DNA of 56,913 bases from an uncultured Lentisphaeraceae bacterium (GTDB lineage: Bacteria; Verrucomicrobiota; Kiritimatiellia; RFP12; DVOR01), in NCBI GenBank assembly GCA_949289005.1, contig CASEMQ010000062.1, forward strand, positions 1 to 56,913, written 5' to 3'. Positions 18,778 to 26,964 of this stretch are shown piece after piece. The notes under the pieces were generated by a model. The model searched no databases, was not told the origin of the DNA, and saw only the letters and a program-made list of their open reading frames with translations. How positions within the stretch are numbered: the stretch's first letter is position 1; every line of letters begins with the position of its first letter. A program made the position numbers and the translations under genes.

Positions 18778-19572
18778 TCAGTGTTGGGGATGAACCATCA
18801 TCCCGATGAAGACCGAGGCCAACATCGTGAAGACGTAGGCCTGCAAAAATGCCACGAAAAGCTCAAAGAAGTAAAGCACCGTCGCCACCAACACCGTCGG
18901 CGACGCCCACAGGCTCCCCACGATCGCCGTCATCGCCGCCATGATGTAGAGCATGATATGCCCGCCCATCATGTTCGCGAAAAGACGGATCATCAACGCG
19001 ATCGTGCGCGTGCAGAAGGAAATCACCTCCATCACGAACATGATCGGCCCGAGCGGCCCCGGCAACCCCTTGGGCATGAAGGCCGCCCCCAACGCCCGCA
19101 CGCCCCCCTTCCGCGCCGTCGCCCCCAACGCCGCCGCGAAAAAGACCAGCGCCAACGCGCCCGTTACGTTGATGTTGCCCGTGGCGCACGAGAAAAGCGG
19201 GATGAGCCCCAGCAGGTTCGCCAACAGGATGAAAAGGAAAAGCGTGCAGAAAAAGGGAATGAAGCCCCGCCCCTGGCCCTTGCCCCCGAAGTTCGGCTCC
19301 ACCATCTCGTCGCGGATGAAGACGACATACTTCTCCATCAGCAACCCAAAGCCGCTCGGCACCCGCCCGATCTTCCGCCGCGCCGCCACCGCCACCGCAA
19401 CCAACAGCAACGCCACCACAAACAGCATCACCGCGTCGAAATGGAAAATCGCCAACCCCTGGTGCCCCAGCGAGGAAAGCCAATCCGCGTGCGTTCCGGC
19501 GTCCGGCGTGCCCCAGTGGTGCAACACATGATGCTCCACATAATGCTGGAAAGCCTCTAAACGCTCTTGCAT
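18778..19572 (-). CDS. atpB: F-type ATP synthase a subunit
   Basis: Proton channel half of Fo, 264 aa with about six membrane helices. The conserved helix ALMIRLFANMMGGHIML contains the essential Arg that faces the c-ring Glu. The preceding NLLGLIPLFSCATGNINVTG is the typical aIII-aIV segment. First gene of the operon; GAGGA lies 7 nt before ATG 19572, and a consensus promoter is just upstream. No atpI or atpZ gene precedes it. Confidence 0.95.
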   Translation of the reverse strand: MQERLEAFQHYVEHHVLHHWGTPDAGTHADWLSSLGHQGLAIFHFDAVMLFVVALLLVAVAVAARRKIGRVPSGFGLLMEKYVVFIRDEMVEPNFGGKGQGRGFIPFFCTLFLFILLANLLGLIPLFSCATGNINVTGALALVFFAAALGATARKGGVRALGAAFMPKGLPGPLGPIMFVMEVISFCTRTIALMIRLFANMMGGHIMLYIMAAMTAIVGSLWASPTVLVATVLYFFELFVAFLQAYVFTMLASVFIGMMVHPQH

Positions 19573-19935
19573 GCCGCAGTCCTCGCTCTAAGAATGGGTG
19601 CCAATATACTCGCTTTCCCGCCCCCTGTCAAGCCCTTTTTACATACCTTGGGGTTGGACATTTTTGTCCGGTCAGGGCGGACGTTTTTCGGAAAGTCAAT
19701 CGTGGGGCGGGTTTTGAGGCGAAAAACATTTTGCGGGCGTGACTTATTTTGGGCAGACCTCCCCGAACGGCGTACGGGCCGCCACCACCTCAAAGAAGGG
19801 GCGATCGTTCTGCCGAAAGGCTCCGGCTTCGCCCGCATCCGCCGGCAACGAATCGCCCGCGTCCACAACCTGAAATCGTACCGTTTGTGCCCCTGCGGTT
19901 CGAGGCATAAAAGGGGGCGAAGCGGTTCCCGGGCG
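19573..19935. other. Intergenic region between atpB and mutY
   Basis: This 363-bp gap holds the leftward atp promoter (19603-19631). A small inverted repeat GGACATTTTTGTCC lies near 19655-19668, followed by CGGACGTTTTTC. The rest has no supported ORF or RNA; a GGTTCGAGGC near 19898 resembles a tRNA T-loop but no cloverleaf forms around it. Confidence 0.6.
19603..19631 (-). promoter_or_regulatory. Promoter of the ATP synthase operon (TTGACA-17-TATATT)
   Basis: Minus-strand TTGACA (19631-19626) and TATATT (19608-19603) are separated by exactly 17 nt, a near-consensus sigma-70-type promoter. The predicted transcript start is about 25 nt before atpB. Unlike most promoters here it lacks the TGN extension but has a perfect -35. 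Confidence 0.85.
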
Positions 19936-20949
19936 CTAGTGCGTTGGCGGGAGGGGAAATCGGGCGAGGATTTTCCGGGTGGCGGTGGTGAGGGGGAGCG
20001 CGGCGGGGTCGGCGCACCAGGTAAAGACATCGGGGAGCGGCGGGGGAGTGGGAGGCGGGGTGACGTGAAAGACGGTAAGGATTTGGCGAAAGTGCGAGAA
20101 GGTTTGGCGATGTTGGCCGAGACGGAGGGGGCGCATGGGAAGGGAAAAGGGCAGCGCGTCGAGGGCGGGGAGTTCCCAGAAGCCGGCAAGGAGACGTTCG
20201 CCGGGGTGGCGGGCAAGGAGAAGGCGTCCTTGGGAATCGCGCAAGAGGGCGACGTCGGCCTTGCGTTCGGGGAGGGCTTTGTGAGGCGGGGCGTGGGGAA
20301 AGTCGGCTTGGCGGCCGGTGGCGGCGGCCCGGCAGTCGGGGCGGAGGGGACAGAGCAGACAGGCGGGGGAGCGGGGGAGGCAGACGCGCGCGCCGAGATC
20401 CATCATGGCCTGGTTGAAGGCGCCGGGGTCATCGCTTTCGGCAATGAAGGGCGTGAGCCAGGCGGCAAGTGCGCGGCGAGGTGCGGGCTTGCGGAAGTCG
20501 CCGTCGAGGAGGTTACGTCGGGCGAAGACACGGGCCACGTTGCCATCGACCACGGGGATAGGCTCGCGGAAGCAGATGCTGGCGATGGCGGCGGCGGTGT
20601 AATCGCCGATGCCGGGGAGTGCGCGGAGGGCGGCGGCGGTTTGCGGAAGGCTGCCGCCGTGGACGTCGATGACCGCGCGGGCAGCCTTGCGGAGGTTGCG
20701 GACGCGGGTGTAGTACCCCAGGCCTTCCCAGGCTTTGAGGAGGGGGGCGTCGTCGGCGGCGGCAAGGGCTTGGAGGGTCGGGAAGGCTTCCAGAAAACGG
20801 GCGAAGTAGGGGCGAACGGTGTCCACCTGAGTCTGCTGCAACATGATTTCGCTGACCCAAACGGCGTAAGGGTCAGGGTGGCCGCGCCAAGGCATGGGGC
20901 GGGGATTGGCACGGAACCACGCGAGCAAATCGGCGACCCAGCGCGTCAT
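19936..20949 (-). CDS. mutY: A/G-specific adenine glycosylase
   Basis: Removes A mispaired with 8-oxoG or G. 337 aa. WVSEIMLQQTQVDTV carries the catalytic Glu34. LPGIGDYTAAAIAS (111-124) is the helix-hairpin-helix, and PVVDGNVARV holds the conserved Asp135. Cys190, 197, 200 and 206 in the C-x6-C-x2-C-x5-C spacing bind the 4Fe-4S cluster. The C-terminal NUDIX-like 8-oxoG recognition domain is present (LLRDSQGRLLLARHPGERLL, GFWELP). It begins 4 bp after the nitroreductase stop, so the two are likely co-transcribed. Confidence 0.95.
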   Translation of the reverse strand: MTRWVADLLAWFRANPRPMPWRGHPDPYAVWVSEIMLQQTQVDTVRPYFARFLEAFPTLQALAAADDAPLLKAWEGLGYYTRVRNLRKAARAVIDVHGGSLPQTAAALRALPGIGDYTAAAIASICFREPIPVVDGNVARVFARRNLLDGDFRKPAPRRALAAWLTPFIAESDDPGAFNQAMMDLGARVCLPRSPACLLCPLRPDCRAAATGRQADFPHAPPHKALPERKADVALLRDSQGRLLLARHPGERLLAGFWELPALDALPFSLPMRPLRLGQHRQTFSHFRQILTVFHVTPPPTPPPLPDVFTWCADPAALPLTTATRKILARFPLPPTH

Positions 20950-20953
20950 CGCC

Positions 20954-21460
20954 TCAGAGGAAGCGCACCTTGGCGGGGTCGAAACGCGTGCGGGGCTCGG
21001 GCGACTCGGCGGGGTAGCCGGCGGCCACGGCGCTCACGGGAATGAGCGTGGGGGGCAGGGCAAAGCGGGAGGCGACGGCGGCGACGCGCTCGGCGTTGGG
21101 GTGAATGCCAAGCCAGACGCCGCCCAATCCCTGCGCGTGAAGCGCCAAGAGCAGGTTCTCGATGGAGGCCGAGACGTCTTGGAGCAGGTAGGAAAGTTCA
21201 CCGCGGTTGGCGGCCGTGAGGTCGCCGCAGGCAATGAAACCCAGTGGCGCATGGCGAAGCATTTGGCCGTAGGGGAGGCAATCGGCCAGGGCGTCAAGGT
21301 CTGCGCGCTTGGTGAGCACGAGCCAACGCCACGGGTCGCAATGCATGGCGCTGGGGGCAGCCATCGCGGCCTCCAAGGCGGCGCGCACGACGGCCTCGGG
21401 CACGGGGCGGTCGGTGTATTTGCGGACGCTGCGGCGGGCAAGGAGGTCTTGGACGGTCAT
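20954..21460 (-). CDS. Nitroreductase-family flavoprotein
   Basis: A 168-aa member of the FMN-dependent nitroreductase fold. It starts LLARRSVRKYTDRPVP, the family's FMN-phosphate-binding RRSxRxF/Y motif, followed by AAMAAPSAMHCDPWRWLVL. SIENLLLALHAQGLGGVWLG and a PVSAVAAGYPAE-type terminal loop complete the family pattern. The size fits the short group found in anaerobes and gut bacteria. AAAGG 7 nt before ATG 21460 supports the start. It lies between pheS and mutY in a leftward run; the substrate is unknown. Confidence 0.88.
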   Translation of the reverse strand: MTVQDLLARRSVRKYTDRPVPEAVVRAALEAAMAAPSAMHCDPWRWLVLTKRADLDALADCLPYGQMLRHAPLGFIACGDLTAANRGELSYLLQDVSASIENLLLALHAQGLGGVWLGIHPNAERVAAVASRFALPPTLIPVSAVAAGYPAESPEPRTRFDPAKVRFL

Positions 21461-21475
21461 GGCGATGCCTTTCTG

Positions 21476-22492
21476 TCAGCGCAACTGACTCAGGAAGCGG
21501 ATATCGTTTTCGTAGAGGAAGCGGATGTCGGGAATGCCATACTTGATCATGGCGATGCGCTCCACGCCCATGCCGAAGGCATAACCATAGACCTTGTCGG
21601 GGTCGTAGCCCACGTGCTCGTAAACGCGCGGATCGACCATGCCGGCGCCGGCGATCTCGATCCAGCCCGAGTTTTTGCAGACGCGGCAACCTTTGCCCTT
21701 GCAGACGTGGCAGGTGAAGTCCACCTCCACGCTGGGTTCCGTGAAGGGGAAGAAGTGCGGGCGGAACCGCACGCCGATGCCCGGCCCCATCATCTCCCGC
21801 GCGAAATAGGCCAACGTGCTCTTCAGATCCGCCAACGAGACAGGCTTGGTGTCCACGTAGAGCCCCTCGATCTGGTGGAAGTTCGCCGAGTGGGTGGCGT
21901 CCGTGGTGTCGCGGCGGTAGCAGCGCCCGGGATTCACGATGCGCACGGGCGGCGGGTTGGCCATCATGGTGCGGATCTGAACGGGGCTGGTCTGTGTGCG
22001 CAGGAGCGTCTCCGCGTCGAACCAAAACGTGTCGCTCGCATCCATCGAGGGGTGATGGGGCGCGGTGTTGAGCGCGGTGAAATTGTTGAACTTGTTCTCG
22101 ATGTCCGGGCCGTCCGCAACCGAGAAGCCCAGGCGATGGAAGATTTCGGCGCACTCCTCGATCACACGGCTCACGGGGTGGATGACGCCCTCCCCGCGCC
22201 AACGCCCCGGGAGCGTCACGTCGAAGGCCGCGTGCGGCGCCTCGGCGGCCTGCGCCTCGGCCACGCGCCCCGCCAACGCCGCCTCGAAGGCCGCCCGCCA
22301 AGCGCCCAACGCCTTGCCGAAGGCCGGGCGATCGGCGGCGGGCACATCCTTCATCCGCTTGACCATGGCCGGAATCAAACCGTTCCGGCCCAGATATTTC
22401 ACGCGCAGCGCATCCAACGCCGCCGCATCCCCGGCCGCCGCGAGCGCGGCCAACGAGGCGGCGTGTTCCTGTTGCAATTCCTGAAGCGTCAT
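21476..22492 (-). CDS. pheS: Phenylalanine--tRNA ligase alpha subunit
   Basis: Catalytic subunit of PheRS, 338 aa. The N-terminal coiled coil spans about residues 1-95. Class II motif 2 appears as NPGRCYRRDTTDATHSANFH, and FTEPSVEVDF then GMGVERIAMIKYGI are motif 3 region signatures. A CxxCxGxGCxxC segment (CHVCKGKGCRVC) precedes GWIEIAGAGMV, as in several bacterial PheS lineages. The partner pheT is not adjacent; a nitroreductase and mutY follow instead, so the two subunits are encoded apart. The leader is about 25 nt with GAGGA; there is no room for a T-box. Confidence 0.95.
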   Translation of the reverse strand: MTLQELQQEHAASLAALAAAGDAAALDALRVKYLGRNGLIPAMVKRMKDVPAADRPAFGKALGAWRAAFEAALAGRVAEAQAAEAPHAAFDVTLPGRWRGEGVIHPVSRVIEECAEIFHRLGFSVADGPDIENKFNNFTALNTAPHHPSMDASDTFWFDAETLLRTQTSPVQIRTMMANPPPVRIVNPGRCYRRDTTDATHSANFHQIEGLYVDTKPVSLADLKSTLAYFAREMMGPGIGVRFRPHFFPFTEPSVEVDFTCHVCKGKGCRVCKNSGWIEIAGAGMVDPRVYEHVGYDPDKVYGYAFGMGVERIAMIKYGIPDIRFLYENDIRFLSQLR

Positions 22493-22523
22493 AATGGCGA
22501 GTTCCTCAAATCAAATCGCGCCT

Positions 22524-22532
22524 ATTCTAGCA
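22524..22532 (-). promoter_or_regulatory. Extended -10 (TGC-TAGAAT) of pheS
   Basis: Minus-strand TGCTAGAAT at 22532-22524, about 31 nt before the pheS ATG. Alternatively TTGCCA at 17 nt spacing could pair with TATGCT overlapping the same site. Confidence 0.6.
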
Positions 22533-22632
22533 TATTGGAGGCGTGAAAGTTTGGCAATGGCGTCCGGAGGACTTTGTCCGGGAACCGCGGCCCTTTGCGT
22601 AAACGTTCCCCGGGCACGATTGGGCGATGGGG

Positions 22633-23520
22633 TCAGCGGGCGAAGGTCGCACCCCAGCCGAGTTTGCGGGAGAGGGGAGCATAGGGGTTGCGCGCGGCGG
22701 CGGCGAGCAGGCGCACGGGGCGGGGGGCGGCGGCGAGACGGACGGCGTCGCCGGGGCGCAAGGGGGTGGCGGCCTGGCCGTCGGCATAGGCCGCGGCAGG
22801 CGTCTCCGGCGTCTCGGCGAGGCGAACCTCCAAGCGCACGGTGTCGGGGAGGACGAGGGGGCGGGCGCTGAGCGCGTGGGGCGCGATGACACTGACGACC
22901 CAGGCTCGCGCGGCGGGCGCGATGACGGGCCCGCCCACGGAGAGCGAATAGGCCGTGCTGCCGGTTGGCGTGGCCACGATGACGCCATCGCACAGCCAGT
23001 GCGCCACCGGGAAGCCGTCGACCGCCAACTCCAGCGCGAAGGCGTGCCCCCCCTCGCCACGGGAGATGACCACGTCGTTCAACGCGTTGGGCAGACGCGC
23101 CAGACACGCGTCGCCGCGCCAGACCTCCGCCGCGAGCGCGGTGCGCGCCTCCTCGACGTATCGCCCGGCGGCCAAGTGGCGCAGGGTGGCCTCGAAGCCC
23201 TCCTCGTTCACGGCGGTGAGATAGCCAAGCCGGCCGATATTGAGGCCAATGAGCGGCAAATCGACACCCGCGGCAGCCAAGGTGTGCGCGGCCGTGAGGA
23301 GCGAGCCGTCGCCACCCAGCGAGGCCACGGCCTGCGCGCCGGCGGCGGCGAAGCCGATCGGGGCGCAAACATGCGCACCGGGCAGACGCGCGGCGGCCGG
23401 GGCCTCCGCCAGCAGGCGAATGCCGGCGGCCTGCGCGGCATAGGCGAGCGCGTCGAGCCCCTCCTCGGCGCGGGGGCGCGTGAGGTTGGCGATGACGCCG
23501 AGGCAGACGATAGGCCGCAT
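22633..23520 (-). CDS. nadK: NAD kinase
   Basis: Phosphorylates NAD+ to NADP+ in the cytoplasm. 295 aa from ATG 23520; an in-frame GTG at 23529 would add three residues. SLGGDGSLLTAAH contains the catalytic GGDGS motif (about 69-73). IGLNIGRLGYLT, NALNDVVISRGEGG and ATPTGSTAYSLSVGGP are the other NadK signatures in order. It sits directly after yhcH, whose stop is at 23531. There is no clear Shine-Dalgarno, so translation probably depends on coupling. Confidence 0.95.
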   Translation of the reverse strand: MRPIVCLGVIANLTRPRAEEGLDALAYAAQAAGIRLLAEAPAAARLPGAHVCAPIGFAAAGAQAVASLGGDGSLLTAAHTLAAAGVDLPLIGLNIGRLGYLTAVNEEGFEATLRHLAAGRYVEEARTALAAEVWRGDACLARLPNALNDVVISRGEGGHAFALELAVDGFPVAHWLCDGVIVATPTGSTAYSLSVGGPVIAPAARAWVVSVIAPHALSARPLVLPDTVRLEVRLAETPETPAAAYADGQAATPLRPGDAVRLAAAPRPVRLLAAAARNPYAPLSRKLGWGATFAR

Positions 23521-23530
23521 GGCGCGCACG

Positions 23531-23995
23531 TCAGAGGAGGACCTTGACGATGGCCTTTTTCACATGCGTGGCCGCGGGGGTGCGCTGGCCGGGCGCGTGC
23601 GCGTCCTGCGGGAAGAGCACGAAGAAGCCGTTCGCGGGGAAGGGGATCGCGGTGCCGGCGCCCGCCACGAAGCCGATGTCCGCCGCCGCGTCATAGGGCT
23701 TGGTGACGGCGAGGTCGGCCGTCAACGGGCGCCAGCCGATGGCCTCGTTGCCCGTGAAGAGGAACTGGATGTCGGCGTATTTGCGGTGAAACTCCAAGGG
23801 ACAATCGGCGGGGTCGCGGGTGTCGTAGGCCTGGACGTTGGCGAAGATGGTCTCCGTGCCGTCGGGCGCGGTCTCGATGACGTGGTGGCCGGCGGGAAGC
23901 GCCGCGTTGGCCGGGTCGCGAAGCCAAGCGAAGGCCTTGGCAAAACGCGGGCCCAGGTCCAGGAGGTCTGCATGGTCAAGCGTGTCGATTATCAT
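23531..23995 (-). CDS. YhcH/YjgK/YiaL family protein (DUF386)
   Basis: A 154-aa cupin-fold protein of the family linked to sialic acid and other sugar catabolism (YhcH binds metal). Family features are the PAGHHVIETAPDGTETIFAN region, PLEFHRKYADIQFLFTGNEA with conserved His and Glu, and the C-terminal FFVLFPQDAHAPGQ with metal-type His, ending HVKKAIVKVLL. ATG 23995 follows AAAGGA at 6 nt; a TTG at 24010 is rejected. The leader has a direct repeat of AAAGGACTTG. The neighbour is NAD kinase, not sugar genes, so the local role is unclear. Confidence 0.9.
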   Translation of the reverse strand: MIIDTLDHADLLDLGPRFAKAFAWLRDPANAALPAGHHVIETAPDGTETIFANVQAYDTRDPADCPLEFHRKYADIQFLFTGNEAIGWRPLTADLAVTKPYDAAADIGFVAGAGTAIPFPANGFFVLFPQDAHAPGQRTPAATHVKKAIVKVLL

Positions 23996-24028
23996 GGCAA
24001 GTCCTTTCAAGTCCTTTCGTCACGCACT

Positions 24029-24037
24029 ATGATAGCA
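24029..24037 (-). promoter_or_regulatory. Extended -10 (TGC-TATCAT) of yhcH-nadK
   Basis: Minus-strand CATTTGC then TATCAT at 24037-24029. It forms one end of dispersed repeat copy A and lies about 33 nt before ATG 23995. Confidence 0.65.
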
Positions 24038-24133
24038 AATGAGCAGACGGAGAACAGCGGACAGGAAACAGGGTGCCCCTGCGGGGCGACGGGTGGGGCC
24101 GGGAGCGTTCGGTTCGCCCCGTATGGCAAATGG
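24029..24133 (-). repeat. Dispersed promoter-bearing intergenic repeat, copy A
   Basis: About 105 bp. Plus-strand landmarks in order are ATAGCAAATGAG, GAACAG, AAACAGGG, CCCCTGCGGGGCG, GGTGGGG and CCCGTATGGCAAATGG. It aligns along its whole length with copy C (56206-56307, opposite strand). The conserved end supplies the yhcH promoter. Confidence 0.8.
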
Positions 24134-24181
24134 GCGATGTTTCCCCGGGCAGGGTTGGTTTGGGCAAAGTTCGGGTGGATT

Positions 24182-24190
24182 TGGTAGAGT
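24182..24190 (+). promoter_or_regulatory. Extended -10 (TGG-TAGAGT) 6 nt before the ATG
   Basis: TGG at 24182-24184 and TAGAGT at 24185-24190; ATG at 24197. The expected start of transcription coincides with the start codon, so the mRNA would be leaderless. Confidence 0.5.
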
Positions 24191-24196
24191 AACGGC

Positions 24197-26047
24197 ATGA
24201 GCAGGTTCAGAGCAAGGATTTGCGCGGCGGCGTGCACGGTGGCGTGTGTGCTGGCCGTGGGTCTGGCGCGGGGGGCGGAGCCCTCGGCGACGGAGACGGC
24301 GCGGCAGGGGGTGGACAACGCCTTGCGCGCGGCGGATGGCGCGTTCACGCCGGCGGTGCGCGCGGCGTACATCGAGTATGTCATCGCGGCGACGCAGGCG
24401 AAGTATGGTCCGAACAAAATCAACGCGGCGACGTGGAAATGGTTGCGTCAGCGGCCGGGGGTGTTGAGCGCGGCGGCGGCGGCGGAGTGGCCGGCGAACC
24501 CGAACGTGTTGCTGAACTTCCAACGGATGGGGTTGGCGCTCGGGCCGCAGTTGCTGGACAAGTGGCGGCAACTGGCGCTGGCCTACGCAATCCGGCATCG
24601 CGCGGAGCCATTCCCGATCGACCGCGCGAAAGAGGCGTGGAACCCGGCGCGGCTGGAGCGCCTGGTCTCGAACATGCGCAAGGGCGAGGGCGGCGACTTC
24701 GCGTTGCTCTCGGATGAGGACTTCCCGGAGGTGACGGCGGAGGAAAAGGCGCTCGGCGAGTGGGTGGCCGGCCCGCAATCGCTCATCTCCACGCGCCCGC
24801 CGCTGACCATCCCGGAGCTGATGGAGATGCCGTTGCACGAAATCAACATGATGGTGCGCAAGAAGCCGGACGACCCGCCCATGCTCACCAAGTTCCCGAA
24901 CTGGGAGCACGTGGCGCTCGGCGGGCGCATCTACCCGCCCTATGTCGATTGCACGCCCACGCCGCAACGCGCCGCGCTCCTCAAGATTTGGCGCGACGGC
25001 CGCATCCCCGCCAAAACGAAAAATCGCCCGGACTTCCGCATGGCGCGCGCGGAGTGGCCCATCCTGCTCTACCTGGCGGATCTGGCGCAGATCGACGAAA
25101 CGAGCTTCCTCTTCGGCCAATTCGTGAAGAACAAGGAAATTCCGGCCTTGGGGCTGGGCCAGGCGGCCGTGGCGGGCGACGGGGCAAACGTGAACACCAA
25201 GAGCCCGCAATTCCGCTTCGCCCGCAGCAACTGGCACCCCGACAAATTCATCCGCGTCTACAACGGCTCCAAGAAAGACCAAGGCGGCCGTTCGTGGGCG
25301 TGGGGGCTGAACGCGGTGAACGTGGCCGCCACGCCCGTGGCCGCGCCGCCCGACGGCAAGTTCTGGTTCACGGGCGAAAAGGGCGACTACGGCTACTACA
25401 TGAGTTGCTCGGACAACACTTTCACGGGCACCGGTAGCAGCGCGCCGTGGTTCCTCGCGCCGCCGCTCACCGCCACCGGCACGGCCAACCCCGTGCAACA
25501 TCGTTGGTTCATGGGCCTGGCCACCACCCTCAACCAAGGCCTTCAGGCCTATGAGGACGCGCGCATCGCGCGGGCCATCATCGACCTGCTCCGCCTCTCG
25601 CAGCCCCGCCGCGTGGCACTCCTGGAGAGCGTCTTCCTGCAAAACCCGTTGGATGGCGACACCTTCAACGCGCTCGCCGCGGAGTATCGCCAAATGAAGG
25701 ACGCCACGGCCATGCTGCGCATGCTCACCGCCGCGCGCGCCTACGCCGCCGTGGGGCTCAAGCGCCCGGTCACCCCCTCCGCCGCCAAGAACGGCCGCAC
25801 GGCCATGCTGAAGTATTGGAAGGCCCAAGAGCCCACCTACCAAGGGCTCCCCACGCTCCGCGTCGACCAATGCCCATGGTTCTTCCTGCTCTGCTCCGAC
25901 GCGGCCATCCAATTCCTCCGCGACACCAACGGCAAGGACAAGGCGCGCTTCCGCGACGAGCTCGCCTATGAGCAGGCCGCCGCGCAAGGTTGCGGCGACA
26001 AGCCAATCGTCCGCGCGCTGGAGACCCTCGGCGGGCTGACGCGATGA
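24197..26047 (+). CDS. Secreted protein of unknown family
   Basis: I do not recognise this 616-aa protein. The N-terminus is a signal peptide (RFRARICAAACTVACVLAVG then LARGA, cut before EPS), with no other membrane segment. The rest is mixed, rich in Trp/Pro-containing stretches (FPNWEHVALGGRIYPPYVDC, FRFARSNWHPDKFIRVYNGS), with helical Ala-rich runs near both ends (RAAYIEYVIAATQAKYG, MLRMLTAARAYAAVGLK). It has no sortase, lipobox or autotransporter signal, so periplasmic or exported. No Shine-Dalgarno precedes ATG 24197, which fits a leaderless mRNA. Its stop overlaps the metallophosphoesterase start as ATGA. Confidence 0.75.
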   Translation: MSRFRARICAAACTVACVLAVGLARGAEPSATETARQGVDNALRAADGAFTPAVRAAYIEYVIAATQAKYGPNKINAATWKWLRQRPGVLSAAAAAEWPANPNVLLNFQRMGLALGPQLLDKWRQLALAYAIRHRAEPFPIDRAKEAWNPARLERLVSNMRKGEGGDFALLSDEDFPEVTAEEKALGEWVAGPQSLISTRPPLTIPELMEMPLHEINMMVRKKPDDPPMLTKFPNWEHVALGGRIYPPYVDCTPTPQRAALLKIWRDGRIPAKTKNRPDFRMARAEWPILLYLADLAQIDETSFLFGQFVKNKEIPALGLGQAAVAGDGANVNTKSPQFRFARSNWHPDKFIRVYNGSKKDQGGRSWAWGLNAVNVAATPVAAPPDGKFWFTGEKGDYGYYMSCSDNTFTGTGSSAPWFLAPPLTATGTANPVQHRWFMGLATTLNQGLQAYEDARIARAIIDLLRLSQPRRVALLESVFLQNPLDGDTFNALAAEYRQMKDATAMLRMLTAARAYAAVGLKRPVTPSAAKNGRTAMLKYWKAQEPTYQGLPTLRVDQCPWFFLLCSDAAIQFLRDTNGKDKARFRDELAYEQAAAQGCGDKPIVRALETLGGLTR

Positions 26048-26964
26048 ACACGACGCTTCGCCTCCGCACCGGGAAAGCCGGGGAGCCGACACGCTTCCGC
26101 ATTCTCCAGGTCACCGACACGCATTACGACCTGGACGACCCTGGCCACGCCGAGGTCAACACCCTGATCGAGGCCGCGCTCGACACGCTCCGCCCCGACC
26201 TCGTCGTCCACACGGGCGACGCCGTGGAACCGCCGCACGTGGAGGAGGGTTGGGCGCGTCTCACCGCGCCGATGGCCTGCCGCCGGATTCCGTGGTGCGC
26301 CGTGTTGGGTAACCATGACGTCGACCCCGCGCGAGGGCTCGGCCATCGCGACGTCATGCGCCTGATCCTTGCCCTGCCCGGATGCGTGGCGGAAATCGGG
26401 CCCGAGGGCTTGCGCGGCGGCGGCACCTACGCGCTGCCCATCCTCCCGCCCGCGGGCGACGCGCCGTGGCGGTGGCTTTGGTTCCTCGACAGCCAGGATT
26501 CCTCCATCCGCCGCGAGCTGCCGGCACGCGCCCGGCCGGGCGGCTATGGGTGGCCCACGCCGGGGCACGTGGCTTGGCTCCGCGCACGGCTGGCGGAGGC
26601 CCGCGCGCCCGGCCTGTGCTTTTGCCACATCCCGCCGCCGGAGACGCGCGAGGTGTGGCCTGGGGCCAAACGCCCGCTGCACGAGCCGCCCGTCAATGTC
26701 GGCTTGGCCTTTGCCTTGCTCGCGAGCCCGCGCGCGCTCGGGTTGGCCTTCGGCCATGCGCACGGCCACGACGAGGCCGCCGCCTGGCTTGGGCTGCCAT
26801 TGCTCTATGGCCGCTATTCCGGCGGCCCCAACCGGCGCGAGCTGCCGCGGAGCGGCGTGCGCGTCATCGACTTGAAGCCCCATTCGCCGGGCTTCGACAC
26901 TTGGACCTGGGAGCCCGCCGCCGGCGGCGCGCCCACGGCCTTCACCCGGGACAACCCATGCTGA
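26044..26964 (+). CDS. Calcineurin-like metallophosphoesterase
   Basis: A dinuclear-metal phosphoesterase of 306 aa without signal peptide. The family motifs are in order: ILQVTDTHYD (Asp-x-His), VVHTGDAVEP (GD), VLGNHDVDPARG (GNHD), then FCHIPPPE and FGHAHGHDE (the GHxH-type end). It resembles the cytosolic purple-acid-phosphatase-like/Icc group. It begins in the stop of the secreted protein upstream and overlaps comM by 7 bp, so all three are translationally coupled. The physiological substrate is unknown. Confidence 0.9.
   Translation: MNTTLRLRTGKAGEPTRFRILQVTDTHYDLDDPGHAEVNTLIEAALDTLRPDLVVHTGDAVEPPHVEEGWARLTAPMACRRIPWCAVLGNHDVDPARGLGHRDVMRLILALPGCVAEIGPEGLRGGGTYALPILPPAGDAPWRWLWFLDSQDSSIRRELPARARPGGYGWPTPGHVAWLRARLAEARAPGLCFCHIPPPETREVWPGAKRPLHEPPVNVGLAFALLASPRALGLAFGHAHGHDEAAAWLGLPLLYGRYSGGPNRRELPRSGVRVIDLKPHSPGFDTWTWEPAAGGAPTAFTRDNPC

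Noticed and set aside
19885..19915. GGTTCGAGGC resembling a tRNA T-loop upstream of atpB
   Set aside because: The flanking bases do not form a 5-bp T-stem, and no anticodon arm or acceptor stem is found around it.
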